Source: Bacteriovoracaceae bacterium
Lineage (GTDB): Bacteria; Bdellovibrionota; Bacteriovoracia; Bacteriovoracales; Bacteriovoracaceae
Length of the DNA: 64,000 bases
Assembly (NCBI GenBank): GCA_019752535.1
Contig: JAIEMA010000009.1
Coordinates: 1-64,000 of the forward strand
Reading direction: 5' to 3'
The notes beneath the pieces are model-generated. The model had not been told where the DNA came from and ran no database searches. It worked only from the letters and a program-made list of their open reading frames with translations. Of the stretch, positions 35,347-44,156 are shown in pieces. The position numbers and the translations under genes were made by a program. Numbering within the stretch: position 1 is the first letter of the stretch; every line of letters begins with the position of its first letter.

Positions 35347-38300
35347 TTATTTAATGTAAGGAGGCTGGAAGCGTCCAGATCCATCGACCGAAGTCGCTTG
35401 GATGCTTGACTCAACAACGTTGATAAATCGAGCTGTAAGTCCTGAGGCCGCACTAGATGGATAAAGCACCACAACACTTTCTTGAGAGTTCTCTGAGGCC
35501 GTAGCTCCCGCATCACCCACAGTCATAGTAAATGGCCACATCATCGAGAGAGTCGCTACCGACGTAGAGACACCTGAGTCAAGTCTTGGGTAAGCAGAAC
35601 CGGCACCGCCCGCTACTGGACGAATCATTGGTACATCAGAGCCAGTCGAGACAGGTTTAATCATTGAAATGAGAATTTCACCTGCATCCGTCATCGAAGA
35701 GACCACAGCGCGCTTATCACCTGTGAGGGCGCGAATCTTATACTCGGTTTGCTGCTGAGCTTGCTCATGAACACCATCAAATGGAATGAAGGGCGAGCCT
35801 GGAGCGAGGGTGTAAGTCGAGGCTGCAATTCTTGCGTGGAAGAGCTCTTTAGTTGCTGAGGTTGTATCTTGAGCTAAGAGGAACACATGATTGTTCGTGG
35901 CAGAGGCACCCGTAGCAATTCTTGGTTTTTGCACGAATTCACCAGCACCAAAGACATTGAGGACTTGATTTGTAAGACCCACGGTTGAGGGTGGGTTAAA
36001 GCTTAAGCGATAGACGTTCAGCCCACTGACTGAAGTCGTCATCGCGACATCAAAGCTTCCGGTGCCTGAATAAGAGTTGGCCAAATCTTGACCTTGAACA
36101 GTGGAGCTGATCGCTACATAAGTTGGAGTCTGAGCGTAAGGCGCAGCCGTCTTAGCGACTGTACCACTTGAGAATCCACCGTTAGTCGTTCCAAGGATAG
36201 CCACTGAGAGCTTACCAGAGTTCAAGTTATCTAAGAATGGAATCAAGAGAGTATCAGATTGAAGCATGATCTCTCCGGCCTTACCTAAGAAGAGAGAGTA
36301 GCTTAGATCAACCCAGTTTTGTGGGAAGTTGGTGATAGGCCACTGATCCAAATTCACAGAAACGTTTGGTGTAAATGAGCGAGCATCACCAGTACTACCA
36401 ATACAAGTGTAGTAGCGAGTTTCAATATTTGCCATGACTTGATCTGTGGTTAATGTCGCATCAGCTTCAAACTCGCAAAGACTTGTCATCGCTCCGACGG
36501 CCACTGGAGTTAACTTCACTCCATTAATAAGGATGTATTCACCCGCATCAAAGACCGTATCTACGACTTGTAAGGTCACTTGTCCTGGAGTTGTCCCCTC
36601 AGTGACAAATATATCTTGGCTTGCGCTATTGGATTCATAGAATCCACTGTATGTGAAATTCAATTCATCATCCGTGAGATCAATGTGTCTCACTCTCATT
36701 TGTGGAGATATCGTCGGCGCACTCATGGTGACATAACTCACATAGAGGCCACGATAAGTTTTACCACTCACAACAACTCGCTGACCGACCACAGAGAGGG
36801 CAGAAGCATCATAGGCTGGGCCCGTTCTCTCAGTCGCAAAGCTCACAGCTTTGACATATGAAATTGTACCGTTAGTAGCGACATCATATTTTTCCACAAC
36901 AATGCTCGATGAGTTCACACCCGCTTTATTGACGTAGGCCATATAAAGTTCGCGTTCTGTGGCATCATACCAAGTGGCCACTTCACCGTTAGCTGTTGGA
37001 TTAATGATGTTCTTAGAAATTTTATTACCTTTGGCCACTACACCAGTCCAAGGTCCTGCAACACGAGTCGTCGCTGGAAGTGGTGGAGCTGTAGGAGCGG
37101 CAAGCCCAGTACACAAGGCTAAACCGTTTCCTGTTCCGTTATCACCAAGACACAGACGTAATTGAACGGCACTTCCTGCGATGGCATCTCCAGGTGTCCA
37201 TTTAAGAATTTTTGAAGTCGCCCCTGTAATAGTGTTCCAAGTTGTTCCCCCATCAGTGCTGATTTCCCACTGATAGAGAATGGTTTCACCATCCGCGGTG
37301 GATGCATCTGTGATCGTTCCTGGATCAAGTGTGAGCGGCATACCTGTCATGACACTTAGGCTTGAAGCCAGTGTAGGGTTAGCCCCAGCAGAGCCGGCCC
37401 AGACGGGGAATGGATTCTTATTGGTTACAGATAAAGTCATGAAACTAGTCACTGCAGAACCAAGGTCTACAATACTATCACTGTTGTAATCTGGGAGCTG
37501 ATCTTGAACCGTAATTCTATAAGTCACTGTTCCAGAAGCAGCGCCAGTTATGGCAGTTTCTGGAATTTGATAGTTCACACTAACTCGTTTTCCAAGTGTA
37601 TCACTTCCACGAGTCACTAAAAATTGTCCGGCAACTGAAGCCGTAGAGGTACATGGAGCGCCATCAAGGCAGTGATCAATTTGAACTCTAAAATTATCTC
37701 TTTGTGTATCATTGACTAGCACGCTGAACACAATGTCAGTCATCTCTGCAATCGGTCCACCTGTTGGAGTGGATGGAGAAGCGAGAGTCGCAATATAACT
37801 ATTGGTTGTAGTGCTGCCACCTTGAGCGGCAATGGTTGGGGCCGTATCGGTAATCAATGGAGAAGCCGTATTAATCGGATTCATCGTCCAAGAAATAATA
37901 TTTGATGTTTGAGCGGCGCCACCATTGACGGCCTGATCGGTGGCACGAGCTGTAATGGTGTAAGTTTTAAATCTTGGATCTACGCGACCAAGCAAATCAT
38001 AACTTGGAATGGTGACGTTACAGGTAAGTCTTGCAGCTCCAGTAGGCGCCACACTTGGAAGATGCGAGCAGTCTGGAGTGAGGACAGATGTGCCAGGGAA
38101 ATTATTGACGCCGTTCATGACTACGCCATCAATATAGAAATCGATATTCATATTGTCAGCAGAAGTGGTGTCATCGTCTGTCACAGTCATAGTATAACTT
38201 GTGGTCGTGTCTTGAAGTTGAATGACTAGAGTTGATGTTGGAGAAGCGATGTTCGCGACGGGAGCCGTATTCTTTGGACGGATGCTCACACCCCAAGCCA

Positions 38301-39504
38301 CGGTGGCCACAGTCGTATTGGTATCTACATCTGTAATTGAAGCCGTTACGGTTTTAAACTCACCGACGTTAGCGTTGGCGAGCGTCATGTTAAAGGCTGA
38401 ATTCACAGTTTCAAGACAAACATAACTGTGGTTTGCCGAGAATGTTTGGGGAGCGCCTACTGGAGTTCCGTTGTTTTTGAATTGAACAACCACTCCTCCA
38501 GGAATTGAATTGTTTCTCGTTCCATCAAAATCATTCACCGCCACACAGAAACCTGAACCGGGGAATATATTGGCGCTATTCGATCTAAAGCCACCAGAAG
38601 CGAGTGACACTCCATCAATGGCCGAAACTGTTACTGAAGTGTTGGGCAATGGTACTGCCGTATTTGAGAGCTGTGGAAGATTTGGTGCGTACACATAGAT
38701 CTGCCATTCTTTAAAATCATAAATCGAAGAGCCGTTACGAAGTTCTGCTCTGATAATGTGAGGTCCTGCTGAAATAGGAGGATTGTCACTTGCTAAAGCA
38801 TTACCAGTGCTGAAGAACGTTTCATAAGTAGCAGAGCTTGTGATTGGAGTTTTTGAGCCAGTAGATGAACCGGTCTTCATCAACACACCATCATAATACC
38901 AATTCATGGTCCATGCAGTCGGAGTTGAAGCAGTGTCGGTGACATTCACGGCTAAATAAGTTGTAGCGGTATCAGTTGTTAGACGGCTAGCAGTTGTCGC
39001 TTGAATCGCTGAGCCAGAATTATAACTTAATGTAGGAGTTGGATTGCTTGAAACCGTCACTGTCCACTGCGCACTGGTCACTAAACTTGCACCAGTTGAA
39101 TTATAAATCTCTGCAGCTAATGTCCATAGGCCTGGCGACATTCCAAGAGATGCCGGAGAGAGACCATAGCTGGCCGTGTTTAATAAAAGTGGGTTGCCAG
39201 TAAACGTCACACCAGATGGTGGATAGAGAAGCCAGCGTATGACATAGCCTTGGCTTAAGGGATCAAGAACAGTGACAGAGAATGTTGAAGTTGTAACTTG
39301 CGATTGGGCCACAGTGAGGTTTGAAACCACTGGACTTTTTGAGCCGATAGAAACACCGCTAGTGGATCCACCAGAAGTAATCGGAACACACGCACGTGAG
39401 ACAGAATTGAATACACTTCCTGTGCCACATGATTGTTGTTTTGCTGTAGGCAAGCATCCAGCAAGCGCCAACATTGCAATCAAACTTAGGGTTAAAATTC
39501 TCAT
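35347..39504 (-). CDS. Giant lipoprotein with Ig/cadherin-like repeats
   Basis: A 1385-residue lipoprotein. The frame is open to 39513, but AAGGA with 9-nt spacing favours ATG 39504. The lipobox LALAGC is at about residues 11-16. Just after it is CGTGSVFNSVSRAC, which parallels CGSGTEFNNDVLGC in the lipoprotein at 10197. The body has Ig-like and cadherin-like beta repeats, with phrases such as PVANIASPTSTLVIQLQDTT and ILYQWEISTDGGTTW. The last 500 or so residues look like a separate beta-rich domain (AYVNKAGVNSSSIVVEKYDV onward). An adhesin or surface-binding role is inferred. It has its own transcript. Confidence 0.78.
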   Translation of the reverse strand: MRILTLSLIAMLALAGCLPTAKQQSCGTGSVFNSVSRACVPITSGGSTSGVSIGSKSPVVSNLTVAQSQVTTSTFSVTVLDPLSQGYVIRWLLYPPSGVTFTGNPLLLNTASYGLSPASLGMSPGLWTLAAEIYNSTGASLVTSAQWTVTVSSNPTPTLSYNSGSAIQATTASRLTTDTATTYLAVNVTDTASTPTAWTMNWYYDGVLMKTGSSTGSKTPITSSATYETFFSTGNALASDNPPISAGPHIIRAELRNGSSIYDFKEWQIYVYAPNLPQLSNTAVPLPNTSVTVSAIDGVSLASGGFRSNSANIFPGSGFCVAVNDFDGTRNNSIPGGVVVQFKNNGTPVGAPQTFSANHSYVCLETVNSAFNMTLANANVGEFKTVTASITDVDTNTTVATVAWGVSIRPKNTAPVANIASPTSTLVIQLQDTTTSYTMTVTDDDTTSADNMNIDFYIDGVVMNGVNNFPGTSVLTPDCSHLPSVAPTGAARLTCNVTIPSYDLLGRVDPRFKTYTITARATDQAVNGGAAQTSNIISWTMNPINTASPLITDTAPTIAAQGGSTTTNSYIATLASPSTPTGGPIAEMTDIVFSVLVNDTQRDNFRVQIDHCLDGAPCTSTASVAGQFLVTRGSDTLGKRVSVNYQIPETAITGAASGTVTYRITVQDQLPDYNSDSIVDLGSAVTSFMTLSVTNKNPFPVWAGSAGANPTLASSLSVMTGMPLTLDPGTITDASTADGETILYQWEISTDGGTTWNTITGATSKILKWTPGDAIAGSAVQLRLCLGDNGTGNGLALCTGLAAPTAPPLPATTRVAGPWTGVVAKGNKISKNIINPTANGEVATWYDATERELYMAYVNKAGVNSSSIVVEKYDVATNGTISYVKAVSFATERTGPAYDASALSVVGQRVVVSGKTYRGLYVSYVTMSAPTISPQMRVRHIDLTDDELNFTYSGFYESNSASQDIFVTEGTTPGQVTLQVVDTVFDAGEYILINGVKLTPVAVGAMTSLCEFEADATLTTDQVMANIETRYYTCIGSTGDARSFTPNVSVNLDQWPITNFPQNWVDLSYSLFLGKAGEIMLQSDTLLIPFLDNLNSGKLSVAILGTTNGGFSSGTVAKTAAPYAQTPTYVAISSTVQGQDLANSYSGTGSFDVAMTTSVSGLNVYRLSFNPPSTVGLTNQVLNVFGAGEFVQKPRIATGASATNNHVFLLAQDTTSATKELFHARIAASTYTLAPGSPFIPFDGVHEQAQQQTEYKIRALTGDKRAVVSSMTDAGEILISMIKPVSTGSDVPMIRPVAGGAGSAYPRLDSGVSTSVATLSMMWPFTMTVGDAGATASENSQESVVVLYPSSAASGLTARFINVVESSIQATSVDGSGRFQPPYIK

Positions 39505-39542
39505 GACTAACAATCCTTTACTTAGTCTTCTCCACCTTACTT

Positions 39543-39583
39543 CTCGGACAATATTGCTAAGTCCTTAGAAACTCATGTCCGAG
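39543..39583. promoter_or_regulatory. 8-bp inverted repeat in lipoprotein leader
   Basis: CTCGGACA (39543-39550) and TGTCCGAG (39576-39583) are a perfect 8-bp inverted repeat with a 25-nt loop, 38 bp upstream of the minus-strand ATG at 39504. It could be an RNA structure or a paired protein site; no riboswitch class is matched. Confidence 0.35.
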
Positions 39584-39776
39584 TGTTTTCTTCACCTATT
39601 GTCTCATTACTCGGTTATAGGTGGGTTTTATTACCTAAGTAATTGAATTTAAATGTTTTTCAATCAGGGTAAGGGGGCTCTCCTTAGGAACCACTGCCAG
39701 CAAAATTTGCCAAAAATTGTCTTTATCATCGTGTTTTCCGCTTGTTATGCTCTATGTAGCCTGGAGGGCCAAATCT

Positions 39777-40643
39777 ATGAAAACGTTATGGAAGATGGTT
39801 AATGAGATCGCTCAACCTAAAGAAGTGATGGGTTCGGGTAAGATTCTTGCTCTCATGAATCAAAAAGGCGGCGTCGGTAAAACCACGATGGCCTTCAACA
39901 TGGCCCACGCGCTTTCACGTCAGGGAAAAAAAGTTCTCTGTCTCGATATGGATCCGCAATTTAATTTCTCTTCGATGTTTGGAATTAATCCAAATGATAA
40001 ATCTCATATTCATCATTTACTGATTAATTCGATTAAAGAGCTCAAGCCTCTTCACTCGGCTGTCCTCCTTGATGAAGTCATACAAAGAACAGAGTCGGGA
40101 ATTGATGTGCTTCCTGCAGGCCAAGAGCTCTCAGGGTTTGAACTCACAGTCGCCGGAATCAATTCTCCACGCCAGTTGATTTTGAAGAAGTTTATCGAAA
40201 AAAATAATTTACGAGCGATGTATGATTTCATCGTTATTGATGGACCACCTACACTGGGTCTTTTGGTTGTGAATATTTTGTGTGCTGTCGACGGTGTACT
40301 CTATCCCTTTGTGCCGGATTCATTCTCTCAGCAAGGACTCAAAAATATTCAGCAAGTGCTGGAAGATATCCGCGAGATGGAAATTTGCCCAGTACCAGTG
40401 AATCTTGGTTACATCCCTAATCTTTTTGACTCGAGAAGAAAGCAAGTAAGAGAAGATTTCGAAAAGATGGAAGTGGAGCTTGGGAGTGGGAAGATTTTTA
40501 CTCCTTTCACCAATCGCGTTCAATTCACCAAAGCCCAGGCCAATCGAAAATCGGTTTTTGATTTTGAAGCCAAAGACTTTAAAGAAATTCAAGATCAGTT
40601 CACGGTCATGGCCCAAAGTGTAGAGCAGGAGCTTCTCTCATGA
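39777..40643 (+). CDS. ParA/Soj-like ATPase
   Basis: A 288-residue deviant-Walker ATPase. K30-T37 is KGGVGKTT, the motif of ParA/MinD proteins with the signature lysine. DMDPQFNFS is the A' region and FIVIDGPPTLG the Walker B. The frame is open to 39717, but GGAGGG at 39763-39768 gives ATG 39777. The usual ParB partner is absent; instead an 83-residue gene overlaps its stop (ATGA). It is therefore more likely an orphan positioning ATPase (like MipZ, PpfA or BcsQ) than the chromosome-segregation ParA. Confidence 0.88.
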   Translation: MKTLWKMVNEIAQPKEVMGSGKILALMNQKGGVGKTTMAFNMAHALSRQGKKVLCLDMDPQFNFSSMFGINPNDKSHIHHLLINSIKELKPLHSAVLLDEVIQRTESGIDVLPAGQELSGFELTVAGINSPRQLILKKFIEKNNLRAMYDFIVIDGPPTLGLLVVNILCAVDGVLYPFVPDSFSQQGLKNIQQVLEDIREMEICPVPVNLGYIPNLFDSRRKQVREDFEKMEVELGSGKIFTPFTNRVQFTKAQANRKSVFDFEAKDFKEIQDQFTVMAQSVEQELLS

Positions 40644-40891
40644 AAAATAAAAATCCACTTTATGTTGTGAAGGGCAAAAACGTTGAGCAAGCGGCTAATT
40701 TCTTCGACATGCTTTTGAAGAAGTTTGATCTTGAGCCGGTCTTTAATTTTTTACAGCAAATCTTTGCGATGCTTTTACAGCAAGTTCAAAATTATCCGAT
40801 GTTTCTGGTGATCAAAGGGTATATCGATCAGTTGTTTGTCCAATTGATGCCGATTCTTCAACAGGTTTCAGGGATGTTCGCTAAGGCTTAG
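40640..40891 (+). CDS. Small protein coupled to ParA-like ATPase
   Basis: An 83-residue protein overlapping the ATPase gene by 4 nt (ATGA), so co-translated. It has a basic N-terminus and then a long hydrophobic/amphipathic helical region rich in Gln and Phe (FNFLQQIFAMLLQQVQNY). No signal peptide or named domain. It may be the membrane or cargo adaptor of the ATPase, which is inference from context. Its stop overlaps the stop of the convergent gene. Confidence 0.6.
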   Translation: MKNKNPLYVVKGKNVEQAANFFDMLLKKFDLEPVFNFLQQIFAMLLQQVQNYPMFLVIKGYIDQLFVQLMPILQQVSGMFAKA

Positions 40892-41232
40892 TGAACTTTT
40901 GGGACAGTGCCATCGACACGATAGGATTTTTTAGCCTCTTCTTCAGTCGGCTCATCGTATTGCTTGAGTTCTTCTGATTTCGCGGCTTGAAAGCTCACAT
41001 CATCAGTAAAATACTTATTTTCTAAATTCTCAATTCCAGGAATTTCAATCTCTCTTGGCCCTGAACGCTCAGCGCGGGGAGGAAGATTGCCCTGGGACCA
41101 GACTTTGGGTTTTTTAGCGACACTCATGAGATAATCCATTTCTTCATTGAGCTGCAGGGCCCGCTCTTCAGAGGACGCCGCCATCACTGAAGTGCTAAAA
41201 ACAAGAATGAGTATAAGTCTAAAAGTCGCCAT
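40888..41232 (-). CDS. Small exported protein of unknown function
   Basis: A 114-residue product. The frame extends to 41280, but GAGGAATCCGAA before ATG 41232 and the following signal peptide (MATFRLILILVFSTSVMAA) give the start. The mature part is charged and low in hydrophobics, with a Pro/Arg-rich middle. It is convergent with the ParA partner gene, sharing stop-codon bases, and divergent from queA. I see no known domain. Confidence 0.6.
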   Translation of the reverse strand: MATFRLILILVFSTSVMAASSEERALQLNEEMDYLMSVAKKPKVWSQGNLPPRAERSGPREIEIPGIENLENKYFTDDVSFQAAKSEELKQYDEPTEEEAKKSYRVDGTVPKVH

Positions 41233-41279
41233 TTCGGATTCCTCTATGTTAAGTATGCCCACCATAGAGGCCTTAGACA

Positions 41280-42350
41280 ATGGATCAAGTAAAAATCACA
41301 CCCCAAGATTTAGAGCTAGAGTCGTATAATTACGAGCTCCCAAGCGAGCTGATTGCCGATCGACCAGCACCCGGGCGCTCAAGCTCAAGGCTACTTGTGG
41401 TGAATGCCCAATCCGGAGTCATTGAACATCAATCGTTTAAAGACATTATTCACTTGCTCCCAAAGGGCTCAACTTTAGTTTTTAATCAATCCAAAGTCTT
41501 TCCTTGCAGGCTCATTGGTGCGAAGCCCACAGGTGGTGAAGTGGAGGCGTTTGTTCTCTCTCTTATCCCCAAAAATGGCTTCTACCAAGTGCTGCTTAAA
41601 GCAGCTGGCAAAAGAAGGGTCGGTGAGATTTTTCATTTTGAAGAGCTGACTTTAGAGCTCATGGAACTTGGAGAGGAGGGAACATTTTGGGTGAAGCCTA
41701 ATCTTGATTCTCAAAACTTTCTTAATCTTTTGGAGAAAAAAGGCGGCATTCCGATTCCCCCTTACATCAGAAATGGAGTGAGTGATGATCAAGATAAAAA
41801 AGATTATCAAACTGTTTATGCCAAAGACTCTGGCTCTGTTGCCGCACCCACGGCAGGTCTTCATTTTACTCCTGAGTTGCTTGAGGAATTAAAACAGCGA
41901 GGCATCCAAACGGCTTTTGTCACTTTGCATGTAGGGCTTGGCACCTTCAAGCCTGTGAAGACTGAAAAAATCACCGATCATAAAATGCATGCCGAAAATT
42001 TTTATGTGGATCCAGAGGAAGCCAAAAAAATTAAAGCCGCTGAAGGAAAAATTTTTGCGGTCGGCACCACAAGTTTAAGAGTCCTTGAGAGTTGTTGGGG
42101 TGATAATGGTTTTCAGTTTCCCACTCAAGGGGAGATGCAATCGACACGTATTTTTCTTCATCCCGGAAAGCCGGTTCATAGCATTCAAGGACTCATTACC
42201 AATTTCCATCTTCCGCAAAGCTCTCTTCTCATGCTGGTGAGCGCTCTTTTAGGCCGAGAGAAGACACTCGAAATCTATAAAACGGCCGTTCAAGAGCGCT
42301 ATAGATTTTTTAGCTATGGGGATGCCATGTTGTTTCGTCGCATGCTATAA
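41280..42350 (+). CDS. queA: S-adenosylmethionine:tRNA ribosyltransferase-isomerase
   Basis: A 356-residue QueA that transfers a ribosyl group from SAM to preQ1 in tRNA, making epoxyqueuosine. Family motifs are NYELPSELIADRP near the start, FNQSKVFPCRL, GSVAAPTAGLHFT and FLHPGKPV. Length is normal. GAGG lies 9 nt before the ATG. Followed by tgt after 8 bp: the classical queA-tgt-yajC-secD-secF order. Confidence 0.96.
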   Translation: MDQVKITPQDLELESYNYELPSELIADRPAPGRSSSRLLVVNAQSGVIEHQSFKDIIHLLPKGSTLVFNQSKVFPCRLIGAKPTGGEVEAFVLSLIPKNGFYQVLLKAAGKRRVGEIFHFEELTLELMELGEEGTFWVKPNLDSQNFLNLLEKKGGIPIPPYIRNGVSDDQDKKDYQTVYAKDSGSVAAPTAGLHFTPELLEELKQRGIQTAFVTLHVGLGTFKPVKTEKITDHKMHAENFYVDPEEAKKIKAAEGKIFAVGTTSLRVLESCWGDNGFQFPTQGEMQSTRIFLHPGKPVHSIQGLITNFHLPQSSLLMLVSALLGREKTLEIYKTAVQERYRFFSYGDAMLFRRML

Positions 42351-42358
42351 ACGGCGGC

Positions 42359-43465
42359 ATGTTTACTCTCGAAGGACAATCAGGTGAGGCCCGTGCGGGC
42401 ACCATAAAAACAGCTCATGGAGAAATCCAGACGCCGATTTTTATGCCGGTCGGCACTCGCGCATCGGTGAAGTCTTTGTGGCAAGAAGACCTCGAAGAGA
42501 TGCGCGCCCAAATTATTTTAGGCAATACTTATCATCTTTTTTTGCGCCCGGGTCATGAGCTCATTGAGCGCATGGGTGGATTGCATAAATTCATGTCTTG
42601 GAAGGGGCCCATTCTCACGGACTCTGGTGGCTATCAAGTCTTCTCACTCTCTGAATTAAATAAGCTCACTGAAGAGGGTGTGGTCTTTCAATCTCACATC
42701 GATGGCTCAAAACATATGCTCACTCCTGAGCGCTCAATGGAAATTCAGCGCGCTTTAGGCAGTGATATCGTGATGGCCTTTGATGAATGCCCCGCGCTTC
42801 CTTCAACACGAGAAATTCTGCATAAAAGTTTAAAGCTCACTGAAAGGTGGGCGAAGCGCTGCAAGAGTGTGGAGCTTAAGCCGCATCAGCATCTCTTTGG
42901 GATTATCCAAGGCGGACTTGAGTTAGACCTTCGTCATGAAAGTATGCAAGGCCTTGTGGAGCTGGGTTTTGATGGCTACGCACTTGGCGGTCTATCAGTG
43001 GGTGAGAAAAATGAAGAGATGGTGGCTCTTTGCGCAGAATTTGTACCGAAGATGCCCAAGGATAAGCCGCGCTATTTGATGGGAGTAGGTAAACCACTTG
43101 ATGTCTTAAACGGCATTAAGGCGGGTTTAGATATGTTTGATTGCGTGCTCCCGAGTCGAAATGCACGTAATGGCCAGTTTCTCACACACGATGGCCCTCT
43201 CAACATTAAGAAGGCGCGCTTCCTCGAGGATGGAGCTCCTCCCGATCCCTCTTGCGATTGCCGCGTTTGTCAGCGGTATTCACGAAGCTATATCCGTCAT
43301 TTGTTTAATGTGGGTGAGTATCTCGCCGGACAACTGATCACGTTTCACAATCTCTATTTTTATTTACAGATGGTTAAACAGGCCCGAGAGTCGATTCTCA
43401 AAGGATCTTTTGACGATTATTACCAGACGTTTTATAACCGCTATACGTCTAACAAATGGGAGTAA
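42359..43465 (+). CDS. tgt: tRNA-guanine transglycosylase
   Basis: A 368-residue enzyme exchanging G34 for preQ1 in tRNAs with GUN anticodons. Visible signatures include GGYQVFSLS, ERSMEIQRALGSDIVMAFDE (catalytic Asp region), GIIQGG, GGLSVGE, and the zinc site CDCRVC...H. It follows queA in one operon and its end overlaps the first possible yajC start. The visible ribosome site is weak, so coupling to queA is likely. Confidence 0.97.
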   Translation: MFTLEGQSGEARAGTIKTAHGEIQTPIFMPVGTRASVKSLWQEDLEEMRAQIILGNTYHLFLRPGHELIERMGGLHKFMSWKGPILTDSGGYQVFSLSELNKLTEEGVVFQSHIDGSKHMLTPERSMEIQRALGSDIVMAFDECPALPSTREILHKSLKLTERWAKRCKSVELKPHQHLFGIIQGGLELDLRHESMQGLVELGFDGYALGGLSVGEKNEEMVALCAEFVPKMPKDKPRYLMGVGKPLDVLNGIKAGLDMFDCVLPSRNARNGQFLTHDGPLNIKKARFLEDGAPPDPSCDCRVCQRYSRSYIRHLFNVGEYLAGQLITFHNLYFYLQMVKQARESILKGSFDDYYQTFYNRYTSNKWE

Positions 43466-43467
43466 CC

Positions 43468-43803
43468 ATGATGAATCTTTTTATCTCTAACGCATATGCT
43501 CAGGCAGCTGGTGCCCAGGCCCAAAATCCATTGATGTCGATGGTGCCTTTCGTACTCGTTTTCGTAGTCATGTATTTTTTCATGATTCGCCCTCAAAAGA
43601 AAAAAATGCAGGAAGAGCAAAACTTCCTCTCTAAGCTTGCGCACGGCGAAGAAGTTTTCACTAAGTCTGGAATCTTGGGAAAAATCTCAGGCATCACAGA
43701 GAAAGTGGTGACTTTAGAGCTTGAAGGCGGAACAAAGATGAAGGTCTTAAAGACTCACATCGGTGGATCGTCTAAAGCGGTTCTTGCTGAAGGAACTAAG
43801 TAA
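43468..43803 (+). CDS. yajC: YajC, Sec translocon accessory subunit
   Basis: A 111-residue inner-membrane protein that joins SecDF. It has one transmembrane helix (about 25-43: MVPFVLVFVVMYFFMIRPQ) with the family RPQKKK sequence just after it and a cytoplasmic domain GEEVFTKSGILGKI. GGGAG five bases upstream supports the ATG at 43468 rather than 43456, which lies inside tgt. tatA follows directly. Confidence 0.94.
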   Translation: MMNLFISNAYAQAAGAQAQNPLMSMVPFVLVFVVMYFFMIRPQKKKMQEEQNFLSKLAHGEEVFTKSGILGKISGITEKVVTLELEGGTKMKVLKTHIGGSSKAVLAEGTK

Positions 43804-43804
43804 T

Positions 43805-44074
43805 ATGTTCGGCTTGGGGTTTGGTGAATTACTCGTCATTCTATTGATTGCGCTGATTTTCATCGGCCCCAAGAAACTTCCTGAACTCGCTAAGGGTTTA
43901 GGTCAAGGTTTGCGCGAGTTTCAAAAAGCCACCAAAGGTTTTACTGAGCAACTTGATCAAGCAAAAAAAGAAATCACTGACGCGTCTCAAACTGTGGACC
44001 ACACACCACCTGTGCTTGCCGAAACTGAGACGCACAACGACGAGAATCATCCCGATCCTATAAAGCCTGCTTAG
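43805..44074 (+). CDS. tatA: TatA twin-arginine translocase subunit
   Basis: An 89-residue TatA: N-terminal transmembrane helix (about 3-20), the FGP-type hinge (FIGPKKLPELAKGLGQGLREF) and an amphipathic helix, then an acidic tail. It forms the pore that exports folded proteins. Sequence after the hinge is TatA rather than TatB-like. The ATG is one base beyond the yajC stop. tatB/tatC are not next to it, and its position between yajC and secD is an insertion into the standard order. Confidence 0.88.
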   Translation: MFGLGFGELLVILLIALIFIGPKKLPELAKGLGQGLREFQKATKGFTEQLDQAKKEITDASQTVDHTPPVLAETETHNDENHPDPIKPA

Positions 44075-44156
44075 TTAGCGGACTTTTCCCTAGATACTCC
44101 TCCATCTATGCACTATCATTTTTGCAGACTCAATTTCACATTCTCTTGGAGTGCCC

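Noticed and set aside
39777-40643. Chromosome-partition parAB operon and origin region
   Set aside because: No ParB gene or parS-like repeats are seen next to it.
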